DNA of 64,000 nt from Streptomyces sp. NBC_00663 (GTDB lineage: Bacteria; Actinomycetota; Actinomycetes; Streptomycetales; Streptomycetaceae). The notes below the pieces were generated by a model. The model was given only the letters and a program-made list of their open reading frames with translations, had not been told where the DNA came from and ran no database searches. The stretch is taken from contig NZ_CP109027.1 in NCBI RefSeq assembly GCF_036226885.1, positions 2,976,001 through 3,040,000 of the forward strand, given 5' to 3'. Made by a program: the position numbers and the translations under genes. Below are positions 55,271 to 62,341 of this stretch, one piece after another; within the stretch, counting starts at the first letter, position 1; the number at the start of each line of letters is the position of its first letter.

Positions 55271-55364
55271 ACTGAACTTCTCCACGACTCAATTCCCGTA
55301 AAGTCGCGAACCATTGAGTCTAAGCAAACGAATCCCCCCGGCGCAATTGCCGAGGGGATTTTTT
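55271..55364 (+). ncRNA. predicted small RNA of about 94 nt
   Basis: The region from the expected transcription start (about 55271) to a U-ended terminator (55364) has no ORF or start codon but two hairpins. The first is GACTCAAT / ATTGAGTC (55286-55293 with 55313-55320), a perfect 8-bp stem with a 19-nt loop. The second is the intrinsic terminator. A strong promoter directly precedes it. It ends 22 bp before the trx stop, so it is not a leader of any gene. The function is unknown; the loop TCCCGTAAAGTCGCGAACC is a candidate pairing region. Confidence 0.65.
55331..55364 (+). terminator. intrinsic terminator with U tract
   Basis: AATCCCC pairs with GGGGATT (7 bp), then one mismatch, then CGGC/GCCG around a GCAATT loop, followed by six T. 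The U tract marks it as a forward-strand terminator. In reverse it may also end the merR-trx transcript, whose stop is at 55387. Confidence 0.85.
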
Positions 55365-55386
55365 CGTGTTCAGAAGTCGCGGGTCA

Positions 55387-55698
55387 TCAGATCACGTCGG
55401 CGAGTTCCTCCAGCAGCCGCCGCTTCGCCCGGGCACCCACCATGGACTTCACCGGCTCACCGTCGCAAAAGACCATGAACGTGGGCATCGAGAGGACCTT
55501 GTAGGCGTTCGTGGTCAGCGGATTGTGGTCCACGTTCAACTGCACCACCTTGAGCCGGTCGGCCTCCTCGGCGGCGAGCGCGCGCAGCACCGGCCCCATC
55601 TGCCGGCACGGCGGGCACCAGTCCGCCGTGAACTCCACCAGTACCGGAAGCTCCGCCCCGATCACCTCGTCCGCGAAGTCCGCGTCCGTCACATCCAT
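55387..55698 (-). CDS. thioredoxin (WCPPC active site)
   Basis: 103 aa from the ATG at 55698. The thioredoxin fold is complete: FTADWCPPCRQMGP with redox cysteines 28 and 31, cis-Pro segment VLSMPTFMVF and C-terminal helix. The active site is WCPPC rather than the usual WCGPC, which tends to lower reducing power or change partners. The start overlaps the MerR regulator stop by one base (TGATG), so regulator and thioredoxin are co-translated. This suggests redox-controlled expression. Confidence 0.93.
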   Translation of the reverse strand: MDVTDADFADEVIGAELPVLVEFTADWCPPCRQMGPVLRALAAEEADRLKVVQLNVDHNPLTTNAYKVLSMPTFMVFCDGEPVKSMVGARAKRRLLEELADVI

Positions 55699-56090
55699 CA
55701 CAGTTCCTGCCCTCCCAGTTCGCACAGGGGCGGCTCGCCCCCGGCCGTGGCCAGCCGCACGCCGATCTGCGCCCGCACCGCCTGGAGCTCGCCGATCAGC
55801 TCGTCCAGCTCCGCCAGCTTGCGCCGGTAGACGTCGATCGAGGCGGGACAGGTGTCCCCCTCGGGGTGACCGGCCTGTAGGCATTCCACGAAGGGCCGGG
55901 TTTCCTCCAGGTCGAACCCGAAGTCCTGGAGTGTCCGGATCTGCCGCAGCAGCCGCAGGTCGCTCTCGTCGTAGGTCCGGTATCCGTTGCCGCCCCGCCG
56001 GGCGGGCAGCAGCCCGCGTGACTCGTAGTACCGCAGCGTCCGGGTCGTGGTCCCGGCCCGCGCGGCCAGCTCGCCGATGCGCATGTCCAC
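55698..56090 (-). CDS. MerR-family regulator, probable redox or thiol sensor of the trx gene
   Basis: 130 aa from a GTG at 56090 (AAGGA 8 nt upstream; the ATG two codons inside is possible). The HTH is typical (MRIGELAARAGTTTRTLRYYESRGLLPARRGGNGYRTY). The dimer helix is followed by a C-terminus with three cysteines: VECLQAGH, GDTCPAS and PLCELGG. Cysteines in this part often bind metal or sense oxidation in MerR proteins. It is translationally coupled to the thioredoxin. A palindrome overlaps its promoter region. Confidence 0.92.
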   Translation of the reverse strand: MDMRIGELAARAGTTTRTLRYYESRGLLPARRGGNGYRTYDESDLRLLRQIRTLQDFGFDLEETRPFVECLQAGHPEGDTCPASIDVYRRKLAELDELIGELQAVRAQIGVRLATAGGEPPLCELGGQEL

Positions 56091-56093
56091 GAA

Positions 56094-56107
56094 CGTAATC
56101 CTTTACG
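56094..56107. promoter_or_regulatory. CGTAA-N4-TTACG operator candidate
   Basis: Perfect 5-bp arms with a 4-nt spacer end 4 bp before the merR start. On the reverse strand TTGACG lies about 10 bp upstream, so the palindrome may lie between promoter elements as MerR operators do. Confidence 0.5.
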
Positions 56108-56113
56108 CCGACG

Positions 56114-56623
56114 TCAAGGCAACAGTGGCTTCCGCTGCACCGGGGAGGTCAGCACGATCGAGGTCGTGGTGCGGCCGAGGACGGAGACCTCCTCGAGCAC
56201 CTCCTCCAGATGGACGGTGTCCCGGACGGCGACCTTGAGGATCCAGCAGTCCTCGCCGACCGCGTGGTGCACCTCGATGATCTCCGGGCGCTCGATCAGC
56301 TCCAGGGTCCTCGGGTGCTTGAGGTTGTAGCCGCCGTGCGGGTTGACCCGGATGAACGCCTGGATGCCGTACCCGAGCCGGCTCGGCACCACATGGGCGC
56401 CGTACCCGCTGATCACACCCGCCGCCTCCAGCCGCCGCACCCGCTCGGTGACGGCCGCCGGGCTCAGCCGGACCCGGCGGCCCAGCTCGCTCAGCTTGAT
56501 CCGGCCGTCGGTCTGGAGCAGCTGGAGGATCTCCCGGTCCAGCGCGTCGAAAGCCGCCGAGGTTTCACTGGCGGCGGGGCGCAACGGCCGCGGTTCTTTC
56601 GGTGTCTCGGCCTGAACTCCCAT
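56114..56623 (-). CDS. Lrp/AsnC-family transcriptional regulator
   Basis: 169 aa from the ATG at 56623 (GAAGGGGGAACC upstream). An N-terminal extension of ~24 residues precedes the AsnC HTH (LDREILQLLQTDGRIKLSELGRRVRLSPAAVTERVRRLEAAGVISGYGA) and the RAM ligand-binding/oligomerisation domain (FIRVNPHGG to VLTSPVQ). Lrp proteins respond to amino acids and form octamers. It is divergent from the reductase gene at 56663 with only 39 bp between the starts, so it probably regulates that gene. Confidence 0.93.
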   Translation of the reverse strand: MGVQAETPKEPRPLRPAASETSAAFDALDREILQLLQTDGRIKLSELGRRVRLSPAAVTERVRRLEAAGVISGYGAHVVPSRLGYGIQAFIRVNPHGGYNLKHPRTLELIERPEIIEVHHAVGEDCWILKVAVRDTVHLEEVLEEVSVLGRTTTSIVLTSPVQRKPLLP

Positions 56624-56662
56624 GGTTCCCCCTTCAGGACGCGGGTGTATGCCAGGAGAATT

Positions 56663-57583
56663 ATGGTCATGGAAAAGGCACGAGAGGTACTGGTCATCGG
56701 CGGCAACCGCTATTTCGGCAAGCGGCTGATATCGCGGCTGCTGGCCGCCGGGGACCGGGTGACGGTCCTCAATCGCGGCTCGTCGGCGCCGCCGCCCGGC
56801 GCGGTGCGTCTCGTGGCCGACCGCGACGACGAGAAGTCCCTTCTGGAAGCCCTCGGTTCGCGCACGTTCGACGTCGTCGTCGACCAGGTCTGCTACACCC
56901 CGCGCCAGGCGGCGATCGCCCGCCGGGTCTTCACGGGCCGCACCGGCCGCTATGTGATGACGTCGACGGTCGAGGTGTACGAGTACGAGGACTCCATCAC
57001 GCCCGTACGGGAGGACGCCGTCGACCCGTCGACGGTCACCGTCGATCTCGAACTCCCCTGGGAGGACCCGGAGTTCCTGGACGCCCACTACGGCGAGGGC
57101 AAGCGGCAGGCGGAGGCGGTGTTCGCCGCCGCGCCGGACTTCCCCTACGTGGCCGTGCGCGTGGCCCATGTACTGGGCGGCGACGACGACTTCACCGGGC
57201 GCCTTGAGCACTACGCCTCCCGGATCCGGGCCCACGAACCGATCGCGGTGCCCTTCTCCAACCAGCCCGCCACCTTCATCCACGTCGAGGAGATCGCCGA
57301 CTTCCTGGCCTGGACGGTGGGCGAGGACTTCACGGGCCCGGTCAACGCGGCCTCCCACGGCCCGTTGACCACCGTCGACCTGTGCGAGGCGATCGTCGCG
57401 CGGATTCCCGCCGGCAAGGTCGTGCTCCAGCTCGTCGAGGTCGGCGAGGTCTCGCCGTTCTCCTTCTTCCGCTCCTACGCCATGGACAACTCCCGTGCCA
57501 GACGGCTCGGTTTCACCTTCCGCGCGGCACCGGCATGGCTGTCGACGGCCGTCGCGGAGACCCTCGGGAAGGACGGCGACTGA
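56663..57583 (+). CDS. NAD(P)-dependent epimerase/reductase-like protein (SDR)
   Basis: 306 aa from the ATG at 56663 with CCAGGAG upstream (a second ATG is two codons in). The N-terminal Rossmann motif is VLVIGGNRYFGKRL (GGNxxxG), then NRG and D-V-V-V-D; no YxxxK pair is in the usual register but HYGEGKRQAE is present (Tyr and Lys four apart), as in extended SDRs. Proteins with GGNRFxG are typical of actinobacterial isoflavone-reductase/epimerase-like enzymes. The substrate is unknown. It is one base away from a coupled aldo/keto reductase gene, and divergent from the Lrp regulator. Confidence 0.85.
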   Translation: MVMEKAREVLVIGGNRYFGKRLISRLLAAGDRVTVLNRGSSAPPPGAVRLVADRDDEKSLLEALGSRTFDVVVDQVCYTPRQAAIARRVFTGRTGRYVMTSTVEVYEYEDSITPVREDAVDPSTVTVDLELPWEDPEFLDAHYGEGKRQAEAVFAAAPDFPYVAVRVAHVLGGDDDFTGRLEHYASRIRAHEPIAVPFSNQPATFIHVEEIADFLAWTVGEDFTGPVNAASHGPLTTVDLCEAIVARIPAGKVVLQLVEVGEVSPFSFFRSYAMDNSRARRLGFTFRAAPAWLSTAVAETLGKDGD

Positions 57584-57584
57584 C

Positions 57585-58454
57585 ATGCGGTACCGCAGAC
57601 TCGGAGATCTGAAGGTGAGTGCCGTGGGACTCGGCGCGATGCCGCTGTCCATCGAGGGCCGGCCGGACGAGCAGCGTGCCCTGGCGACCGTGCGGGCGGC
57701 GCTGGACGCCGGGGTGACCCTCTTCGACACGGCGGACTCGTACCACCTGCCCGGCGCCGAACCCGGCCACAACGAACGGCTCGTGGCCCGCGCCCTGGCC
57801 GGCGCCGACGTGCTGATCGCCACGAAGGGCGGCCGGGGCCGCCCTGCCGACGGCAACTGGACGGTGAACGGCGACCCACGCCACCTCAAGCGCGCCGCCG
57901 AGGGCTCGCTGAAGCGGCTCGGCGTCGAGGCCATCGGCCTCTACCAGCTCCACAAGCCCGATCCCGCCGTCCCCTTCGAGGAGTCGGTCGGCGCGCTGCG
58001 CGAACTGCTCGACGAGGGCAAGATCCGGCTGGCCGGCGTCTCCAACACCGACGTCGACCAGATCCGCGCGGCGCACGGCATCCTGGGCGACCGCCTGGTG
58101 TCCGTCCAGAACCGGTACTCGCCAAAGGTCCGCGACAGCGAGGCCGAACTACGTCTGTGCACCGAACTCGGCCTCGCCTTCCTCCCCTGGAGCCCGCTCG
58201 GCGGCCTCTCCCGCAGTTCCCTGGACGGCCCGTCGGGCCTCGCGGGTTCCCTGCGGTTCGGCGCCTTCCACGAGATCGCGGCCGAACGCGGGGTCAGCCC
58301 CCAACAGGTGGGCCTCGCCTGGCTGCTGGCGAAGTCCCCGACCGTGATCCCGATCCCGGGGGCGAGCCGCCCGGAGACGATCCGGGACTCGGCCGGGGCG
58401 GCGGAACTGGTGCTGAGCGGGGCGGAGTTGGCGCGGCTGGAGCCGCTCGGCTAG
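57585..58454 (+). CDS. aldo/keto reductase
   Basis: 289 aa, starting two bases after the previous stop. The barrel has GLGAMPLSIEGR, FDTADSYH (catalytic Asp and Tyr), IATKGG (catalytic Lys), LYQLHKPDP (catalytic His), GVSN and the NADPH loop IPIPGASRPETI. The tetrad Asp-Tyr-Lys-His is complete. It reduces an aldehyde or ketone with NADPH; the natural substrate is unknown. It is co-transcribed with the upstream epimerase-like gene. Its stop overlaps the convergent AAA+ gene by 4 bp. Confidence 0.93.
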   Translation: MRYRRLGDLKVSAVGLGAMPLSIEGRPDEQRALATVRAALDAGVTLFDTADSYHLPGAEPGHNERLVARALAGADVLIATKGGRGRPADGNWTVNGDPRHLKRAAEGSLKRLGVEAIGLYQLHKPDPAVPFEESVGALRELLDEGKIRLAGVSNTDVDQIRAAHGILGDRLVSVQNRYSPKVRDSEAELRLCTELGLAFLPWSPLGGLSRSSLDGPSGLAGSLRFGAFHEIAAERGVSPQQVGLAWLLAKSPTVIPIPGASRPETIRDSAGAAELVLSGAELARLEPLG

Positions 58455-59977
58455 TCCTCGGTCCGCTCGTCCTCCGTCCGCTCCTCCAGCGTCCACTCCT
58501 CGTCCTCGATGTCCCTCGCGCCCCGCACTCCCAACAGGCGTCGGGTCAACCGGTCACGGTCGGAGAGCAGTTCGTCAAGGGCCTCGCGGACGTCCCGTGC
58601 CTCGGTGCGCGCCGATTCCCGTTCGGCGGCGATCAGCACGGAGCGTCGTACGAGCTCCTTGGTGAAGGAGGCGGTCGTGCCCTCGGTGCGGGCCACGACC
58701 TCGTCCGTGATCTCCCTGCCGAGGCCGACTCCACCCCCGTACAGCGCCAGCAGGGCCGCGCGGCCCTCGGCGTCCGGGAGCGGGATCTCGACGGCGAGAT
58801 CGACGCGTCCCGGGCGCTGGACGAGGGCGGGTTCCAGCAGGTCGGCGCGGTTGGTGGTGAGGAGGAAGGCGACATCGGCGTCGTCGCCGAGACCGTCCAT
58901 CTCGTTCAGCACCTGGAAGAGCAGGGGCTGTTCACCGCCGCCGTAGTCGCGGGCCTCGGCGATCAGGTCGCAGTCCTCCAGGACGACGAGGGCGGGCTGG
59001 AGCATCCGGGCGAGGGAACAGGCGGGGCCGATGGCCGAGATGCTCTCGCCGGACAGGATCACCACGGTGAACTGCGGCAGGTGGGACAGGAGATACCGGA
59101 TGGTGTGGGTCTTGCCGGTGCCGGGCGGGCCGTACAGCAGCAGACCGCGGCGCAGGTGCTGGCCGGCCGCGCGGAGCTGCTCGCGGCGCCGGGCCACCCC
59201 CACGACCTGGCGTTCCACCCGCTCCAGCAGCCCGGCGGGCAGCACGATGTCGGCGCGGGTCAGACCGGGGCGACGGTGGAAGCGGAACGGACCGAGGCCG
59301 TGGCCGAACTCGGAGCCCTCGAAGGACAGAACCTGGCCGCGGAAGACGTTGTACTCACGCACGAGCACATCGACCTCGGCGAGCACCCGGTCCCCGAACT
59401 CCTTGTCTGTGGCGAGGACTTCGACCTCGACCTTGTTGCGTCCGTACTCGTCCTGCGGGCCGCGCAGCAGGACGACGAACCGCTCCTCGCCGTCCGTGCC
59501 GAGGTAGAAACCGCAGGAGACACAGGCCAGTTCGGTGTCCGGGGAGACCGGCAGCTGGGCGTAGTCGACGGCGCCGACGACGAAGCGGTCGTAGCGGTCG
59601 GCGGCGTCGATGATGTCGCCGAGGGTGAGCTCGCCGTGGTGCTGGGCGCCGCGCATGCCGATCAGCTCATGGGTGCGGCCGTCGGCGGCGAACCAGCGCT
59701 CCAGGGCGAGATGGACATTGGGCAGCTCGAAGGAGGCGTACGCGGCCTTCACCACGGGGCGGTCCGTGGGGGCCGCGCCGAGATGGTCGCGGAGGCGCTT
59801 GGCGAGGTCGCGACTGCCGTCCGGATCGGCGCGTTTGGGGCGGGCGACGGCCATGAGGAACTCGGAGAACAGCTCGTTGACGCGGTCGATCGACAGGGGC
59901 GAGGGTTCCCGGTGCTCGCCGTACCTCGCCTCGTACTCCTTGCTGCCGAGGATCTCCACATCGCCCGGTTCCCCCAT
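58451..59977 (-). CDS. AAA+ ATPase of unknown role
   Basis: 508 aa from the ATG at 59977 with GGAGG upstream. The N-terminal ~250 residues are an unrecognised domain containing ELACVSCGFYLG. The AAA+ module (~270-440) has Walker A GPPGTGKTHT, Walker B LVVLEDCDLIA, sensor 1 LLTTNRADLLEPALVQRPGRVD (arginine finger region) and a lid with AALLALYGG. It ends in an acidic tail with repeated ERTED. The module resembles FtsH/CDC48/proteasomal types, but no protease or second AAA domain is fused. No partner gene is adjacent. Confidence 0.85.
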   Translation of the reverse strand: MGEPGDVEILGSKEYEARYGEHREPSPLSIDRVNELFSEFLMAVARPKRADPDGSRDLAKRLRDHLGAAPTDRPVVKAAYASFELPNVHLALERWFAADGRTHELIGMRGAQHHGELTLGDIIDAADRYDRFVVGAVDYAQLPVSPDTELACVSCGFYLGTDGEERFVVLLRGPQDEYGRNKVEVEVLATDKEFGDRVLAEVDVLVREYNVFRGQVLSFEGSEFGHGLGPFRFHRRPGLTRADIVLPAGLLERVERQVVGVARRREQLRAAGQHLRRGLLLYGPPGTGKTHTIRYLLSHLPQFTVVILSGESISAIGPACSLARMLQPALVVLEDCDLIAEARDYGGGEQPLLFQVLNEMDGLGDDADVAFLLTTNRADLLEPALVQRPGRVDLAVEIPLPDAEGRAALLALYGGGVGLGREITDEVVARTEGTTASFTKELVRRSVLIAAERESARTEARDVREALDELLSDRDRLTRRLLGVRGARDIEDEEWTLEERTEDERTED

Positions 59978-60106
59978 GCCCACCTCCGTGTGTCGCGACG
60001 TTGCCCGACCGTGCCCGTCATGGCTCTCCAGCGTGGGCCTCGCGCGACGGCGGGTCAAAGCATTTGGGGCAAGTGGTCGCGAAGAGCCCGGAAAGGGTCA
60101 GGGGGC

Positions 60107-60180
60107 GTCACCGCGTCACCGAGGGAGCCACGTCACCGGGGACTCCCGTCACCAGGGAGTTCCGTCACCGGGGAGTCGTG
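60107..60180. repeat. tandem ~16-bp repeat with GTCACC cores
   Basis: Four or five imperfect units of the form CGTCACCrGGGAGTyCC run between the AAA+ start and the 60165-60821 gene, extending into its last codons. GTCACC recurs every 16-17 bp. Confidence 0.7.
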
Positions 60181-60821
60181 ACCCCCGTCCACGGCTCCCC
60201 GGTGCGCCCCGCCCACTCGCGGGCTCCCTCCGGGCGGCCGGTGAGCAGCAGGAGCAGGGCGGCGATCGGCCCCCGGATCTCGTCTCCGGCCCCGCGCGTC
60301 CACGCGATGTCGGTGGCGACGAGCCGGGCCTTCGGCAGGGGCCAGGGCCGGGGCGGGAGCCGCATGGTCCAGACGCGCTCGGCGGCGGCGCGGGCGGCCG
60401 TCGGCGACACCTCCCGTTCCCGGCCCAGCGCGAGGGCGATGTCCTGGCCGTGGACGAGGAGGTCGAGCAGGGGTTCGTGCGGCGAGGTCATGGGCGCGAG
60501 ACGCCGGGAGCCGATGATCGACCGCAGATGGCCGACGATCACCTCGACGGGGGCCTCTGCCTCGCGGACGGCCGTGTCATGGATCATCCGGTTCCAGTCG
60601 CCGCGGGCGCGGATCATCTCCCGTACGGCCTGACCTCGGGTGATGCGGGCCGCGAGGGTCAGATGGGCGGCGACGTCCCGCACCCGCCAGTCCCCGCAGC
60701 GTGTGGGCGTCTCCCACTCCTCGGCGCCCAGGCTCTCCAGCAGGTCCGCGAGGCTCGCGCGCTCACGGTCGACGACCTGCCACAACTCGTCGGTCTCCAG
60801 CATGACGCCCAAGGGAACCAC
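60165..60821 (-). CDS. maleylpyruvate isomerase / mycothiol-dependent (DinB-like) family protein
   Basis: 218 aa from a GTG at 60821 (ATG at 60803 is the alternative). The N-terminal four-helix bundle has WETPTRCGDWRVRDVAAHL, typical of the mycothiol-dependent maleylpyruvate isomerase family; His in AAHL, a downstream Glu and LLVHGQDIAL supply metal ligands. The C-terminal part has ARLVATDIAWTRGAGDEIRGPIAALLLLLTGR, as in that family's MDMPI C-terminal domain. It probably catalyses a mycothiol-linked reaction such as detoxification. It is divergent from a marR gene and has a strong promoter with overlapping operators. Confidence 0.85.
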   Translation of the reverse strand: MVPLGVMLETDELWQVVDRERASLADLLESLGAEEWETPTRCGDWRVRDVAAHLTLAARITRGQAVREMIRARGDWNRMIHDTAVREAEAPVEVIVGHLRSIIGSRRLAPMTSPHEPLLDLLVHGQDIALALGREREVSPTAARAAAERVWTMRLPPRPWPLPKARLVATDIAWTRGAGDEIRGPIAALLLLLTGRPEGAREWAGRTGEPWTGVTTPR

Positions 60822-60840
60822 CCACTCAAGTGGTAAGCTT

Positions 60841-60869
60841 CTCTGACCAAATTAGTCAGAGCCTCTGAC
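60841..60869. promoter_or_regulatory. overlapping inverted repeats, probable MarR operator
   Basis: Three heptamer half-sites form two nested palindromes: CTCTGAC-N7-GTCAGAG (60841-60861) and GTCAGAG-C-CTCTGAC (60855-60869). They cover the -10 and spacer of the reverse promoter and lie between divergent genes, one of which is marR. Confidence 0.75.
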
Positions 60870-60878
60870 CAATGTCAA
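60849..60878 (-). promoter_or_regulatory. promoter of the mycothiol-enzyme gene (TTGACA-18-TAATTT)
   Basis: On the reverse strand TTGACA (60878-60873) and TAATTT (60854-60849) are 18 bp apart. The start site would be near 60842, giving a ~20-nt leader. It is fully overlapped by the repeats at 60841-60869. Confidence 0.7.
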
Positions 60879-60910
60879 GCAGTTCAGGACAGACCGAGGG
60901 AGCGTCGACG

Positions 60911-61351
60911 ATGGTGGCGGAGAGCGAGCTCAGCACGGGCGTGCTCCTGTTCCTCCCGTACCGGGCTCTGGAGAACCGTGTCTTCGCCGCGCTCGCCGAG
61001 GCCGGTTTCGACGACTTCACGCCCGCCCAGGCCCGGGTCATGCAGCGCATCGGCCCACACGGCACCCGGCTGACCGAGCTGGCCGAACAGGCCCAGATCA
61101 CCAAGCAGACCGCGGGCTTCCTGGTCGACCAGCTGGAGAAGACGGGCTATGTGACACGGATGCCGGACCCGACGGACAAGCGGGCCCGGCTGGTGTGCGG
61201 GGCGCGGAAGGCGTGGGAGGCCAAGGAGGTGGCCGACGGGGTGGTGGCCGAGGTGGAGAGGGAATGGGAGGAACACCTCGGCAAGCGACGTATGAAGCAG
61301 CTGCGGGAGGCGCTGACGCTGCTGCGGGAGATCACCGACCCTTGGGCCTGA
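60911..61351 (+). CDS. MarR-family transcriptional regulator
   Basis: 146 aa from the ATG at 60911 with GAGGGAG 9 nt upstream; an ATG at 60872 would add 13 residues and overlap the opposite promoter. A winged helix is visible: ARVMQRIGPHGTRLTELAEQAQITKQTAGFLVDQLEKTGYVTRMPDPTDKRARLV, with the wing DPTDKRAR typical of MarR. It probably represses itself and the divergent enzyme gene through the 60841-60869 repeats. The ligand is unknown, plausibly an electrophile or phenolic. Confidence 0.92.
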   Translation: MVAESELSTGVLLFLPYRALENRVFAALAEAGFDDFTPAQARVMQRIGPHGTRLTELAEQAQITKQTAGFLVDQLEKTGYVTRMPDPTDKRARLVCGARKAWEAKEVADGVVAEVEREWEEHLGKRRMKQLREALTLLREITDPWA

Positions 61352-61392
61352 CACACTCCCGCCGGGCCCGCCTGAACGGGTAGGGCCGCCGC

Positions 61393-62172
61393 CTACTTCC
61401 GCCCCGCCTGGACGGGTACGGCAGCCGCCTCCTCCACCTCCAGCAGCGAGGCGCTCCGCCGCTCCTCCTCGAAGGCTCGGTGGCCGCCGCGCAGGCCGAA
61501 CAGGCGCTTGGCCAGCAGGATGTAGAGCACGGCGAGGATGTTCAGCACCAGGGTGCCGATCTTCAACCAGCTGATGTGCTCGGTGAGTTCGTAGATCTCC
61601 AGGGGGAGGAAGGCGGCCGTCGCGACGACCGTCAGATACTCCGCCCAGCGCTTGGCGTACCAGAGGCCGACCGCCTCGACGAGCTCGATGAGCGCGTAGG
61701 CCAGGAGCAACACCGCTACCAGGACCAGGGTGTTGTGCCGGTACCCGAAGGTCTTCTGGATGGTGCCGACGACCGGTGAGTGGTCGAGGTCGTAGTGGAA
61801 GTGCCGGAAGACGGGGCGGAAGACGTCGAGATACTCGTCGAAGAGCCGGCGCACCGCGTCCTGGGAGTTGCTGAACTTCCATACGGCCGCCGCGACCAGC
61901 ACGATGAACACCCCGCGCACGGCCCGCTCGATCGCCAGGAAGCGCAGTACGAACAGATCCCGGAGCACCTTGCCGCGCGGCACGAGGGGCGCCTCGGCGG
62001 CCGGACCCGAGCCATGGGGCACGCCGAGGACGAAGTCACCGCAGCGCAGACAGCGCCAGACCTCGCCGAGCGCGGTGTCGGCACGCAGCCGGATCCGCAG
62101 CCGGGGATCGTCCGGCGCGTACGTCACATGCCCGCGGCGGGCACATGTCCGCCGGTCCCAGTCGATCGTCAT
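61393..62172 (-). CDS. DUF2127 membrane protein
   Basis: 259 aa. The N-terminus has C11 and a CLRCGD motif (C42, C45) that may bind metal. Four membrane segments follow (about residues 85-100, 150-165, 175-190 and 205-222). The stretch LRFLAIERAVRGVFIVLVAA, then YALIELVEAVGLWYAKRWAEYLTVVAT, matches DUF2127. The function is unknown. The charged C-terminus is cytoplasmic. A hairpin lies before its start. Confidence 0.85.
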   Translation of the reverse strand: MTIDWDRRTCARRGHVTYAPDDPRLRIRLRADTALGEVWRCLRCGDFVLGVPHGSGPAAEAPLVPRGKVLRDLFVLRFLAIERAVRGVFIVLVAAAVWKFSNSQDAVRRLFDEYLDVFRPVFRHFHYDLDHSPVVGTIQKTFGYRHNTLVLVAVLLLAYALIELVEAVGLWYAKRWAEYLTVVATAAFLPLEIYELTEHISWLKIGTLVLNILAVLYILLAKRLFGLRGGHRAFEEERRSASLLEVEEAAAVPVQAGRK

Positions 62173-62198
62173 CCCCCGTGCTGCCTTCCACTGAATGA

Positions 62199-62233
62199 GC
62201 CTGCCGCGCCTGTAGGGGGCAGGCGCGGCAGGC
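62199..62233 (-). terminator. stem-loop between dctA and the DUF2127 gene
   Basis: A perfect 12-bp stem GCCTGCCGCGCC / GGCGCGGCAGGC with an 11-nt loop, 27 bp before the DUF2127 start. It may be a second terminator for dctA or a leader element. Confidence 0.55.
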
Positions 62234-62286
62234 TAGTGGGGGCGGGTAAGAGTTCGGTGAGGCGACGGCCCTCGCGGTGGTGTGGC

Positions 62287-62326
62287 CCGGGCGGCTGAGC
62301 GACGGGGGAGTTGTTCAGCCGCCCGG
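62287..62326 (-). terminator. terminator after dctA
   Basis: A perfect 12-bp stem CCGGGCGGCTGA / TCAGCCGCCCGG with a 16-nt loop begins 15 nt past the dctA stop. No U tract follows. Confidence 0.75.
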
Positions 62327-62341
62327 AGTTTCAGCGGGCGC

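Noticed and set aside
55271..55364. Predicted small RNA as a member of the 6C RNA family
   Set aside because: A run of six C is present, but it is in the terminator stem rather than in two C-rich loops as in 6C RNA.
55254..55386. Rifamycin-associated element upstream of the HelR-like gene
   Set aside because: No long inverted repeat of that type is present; the only inverted repeats are those of the predicted small RNA.
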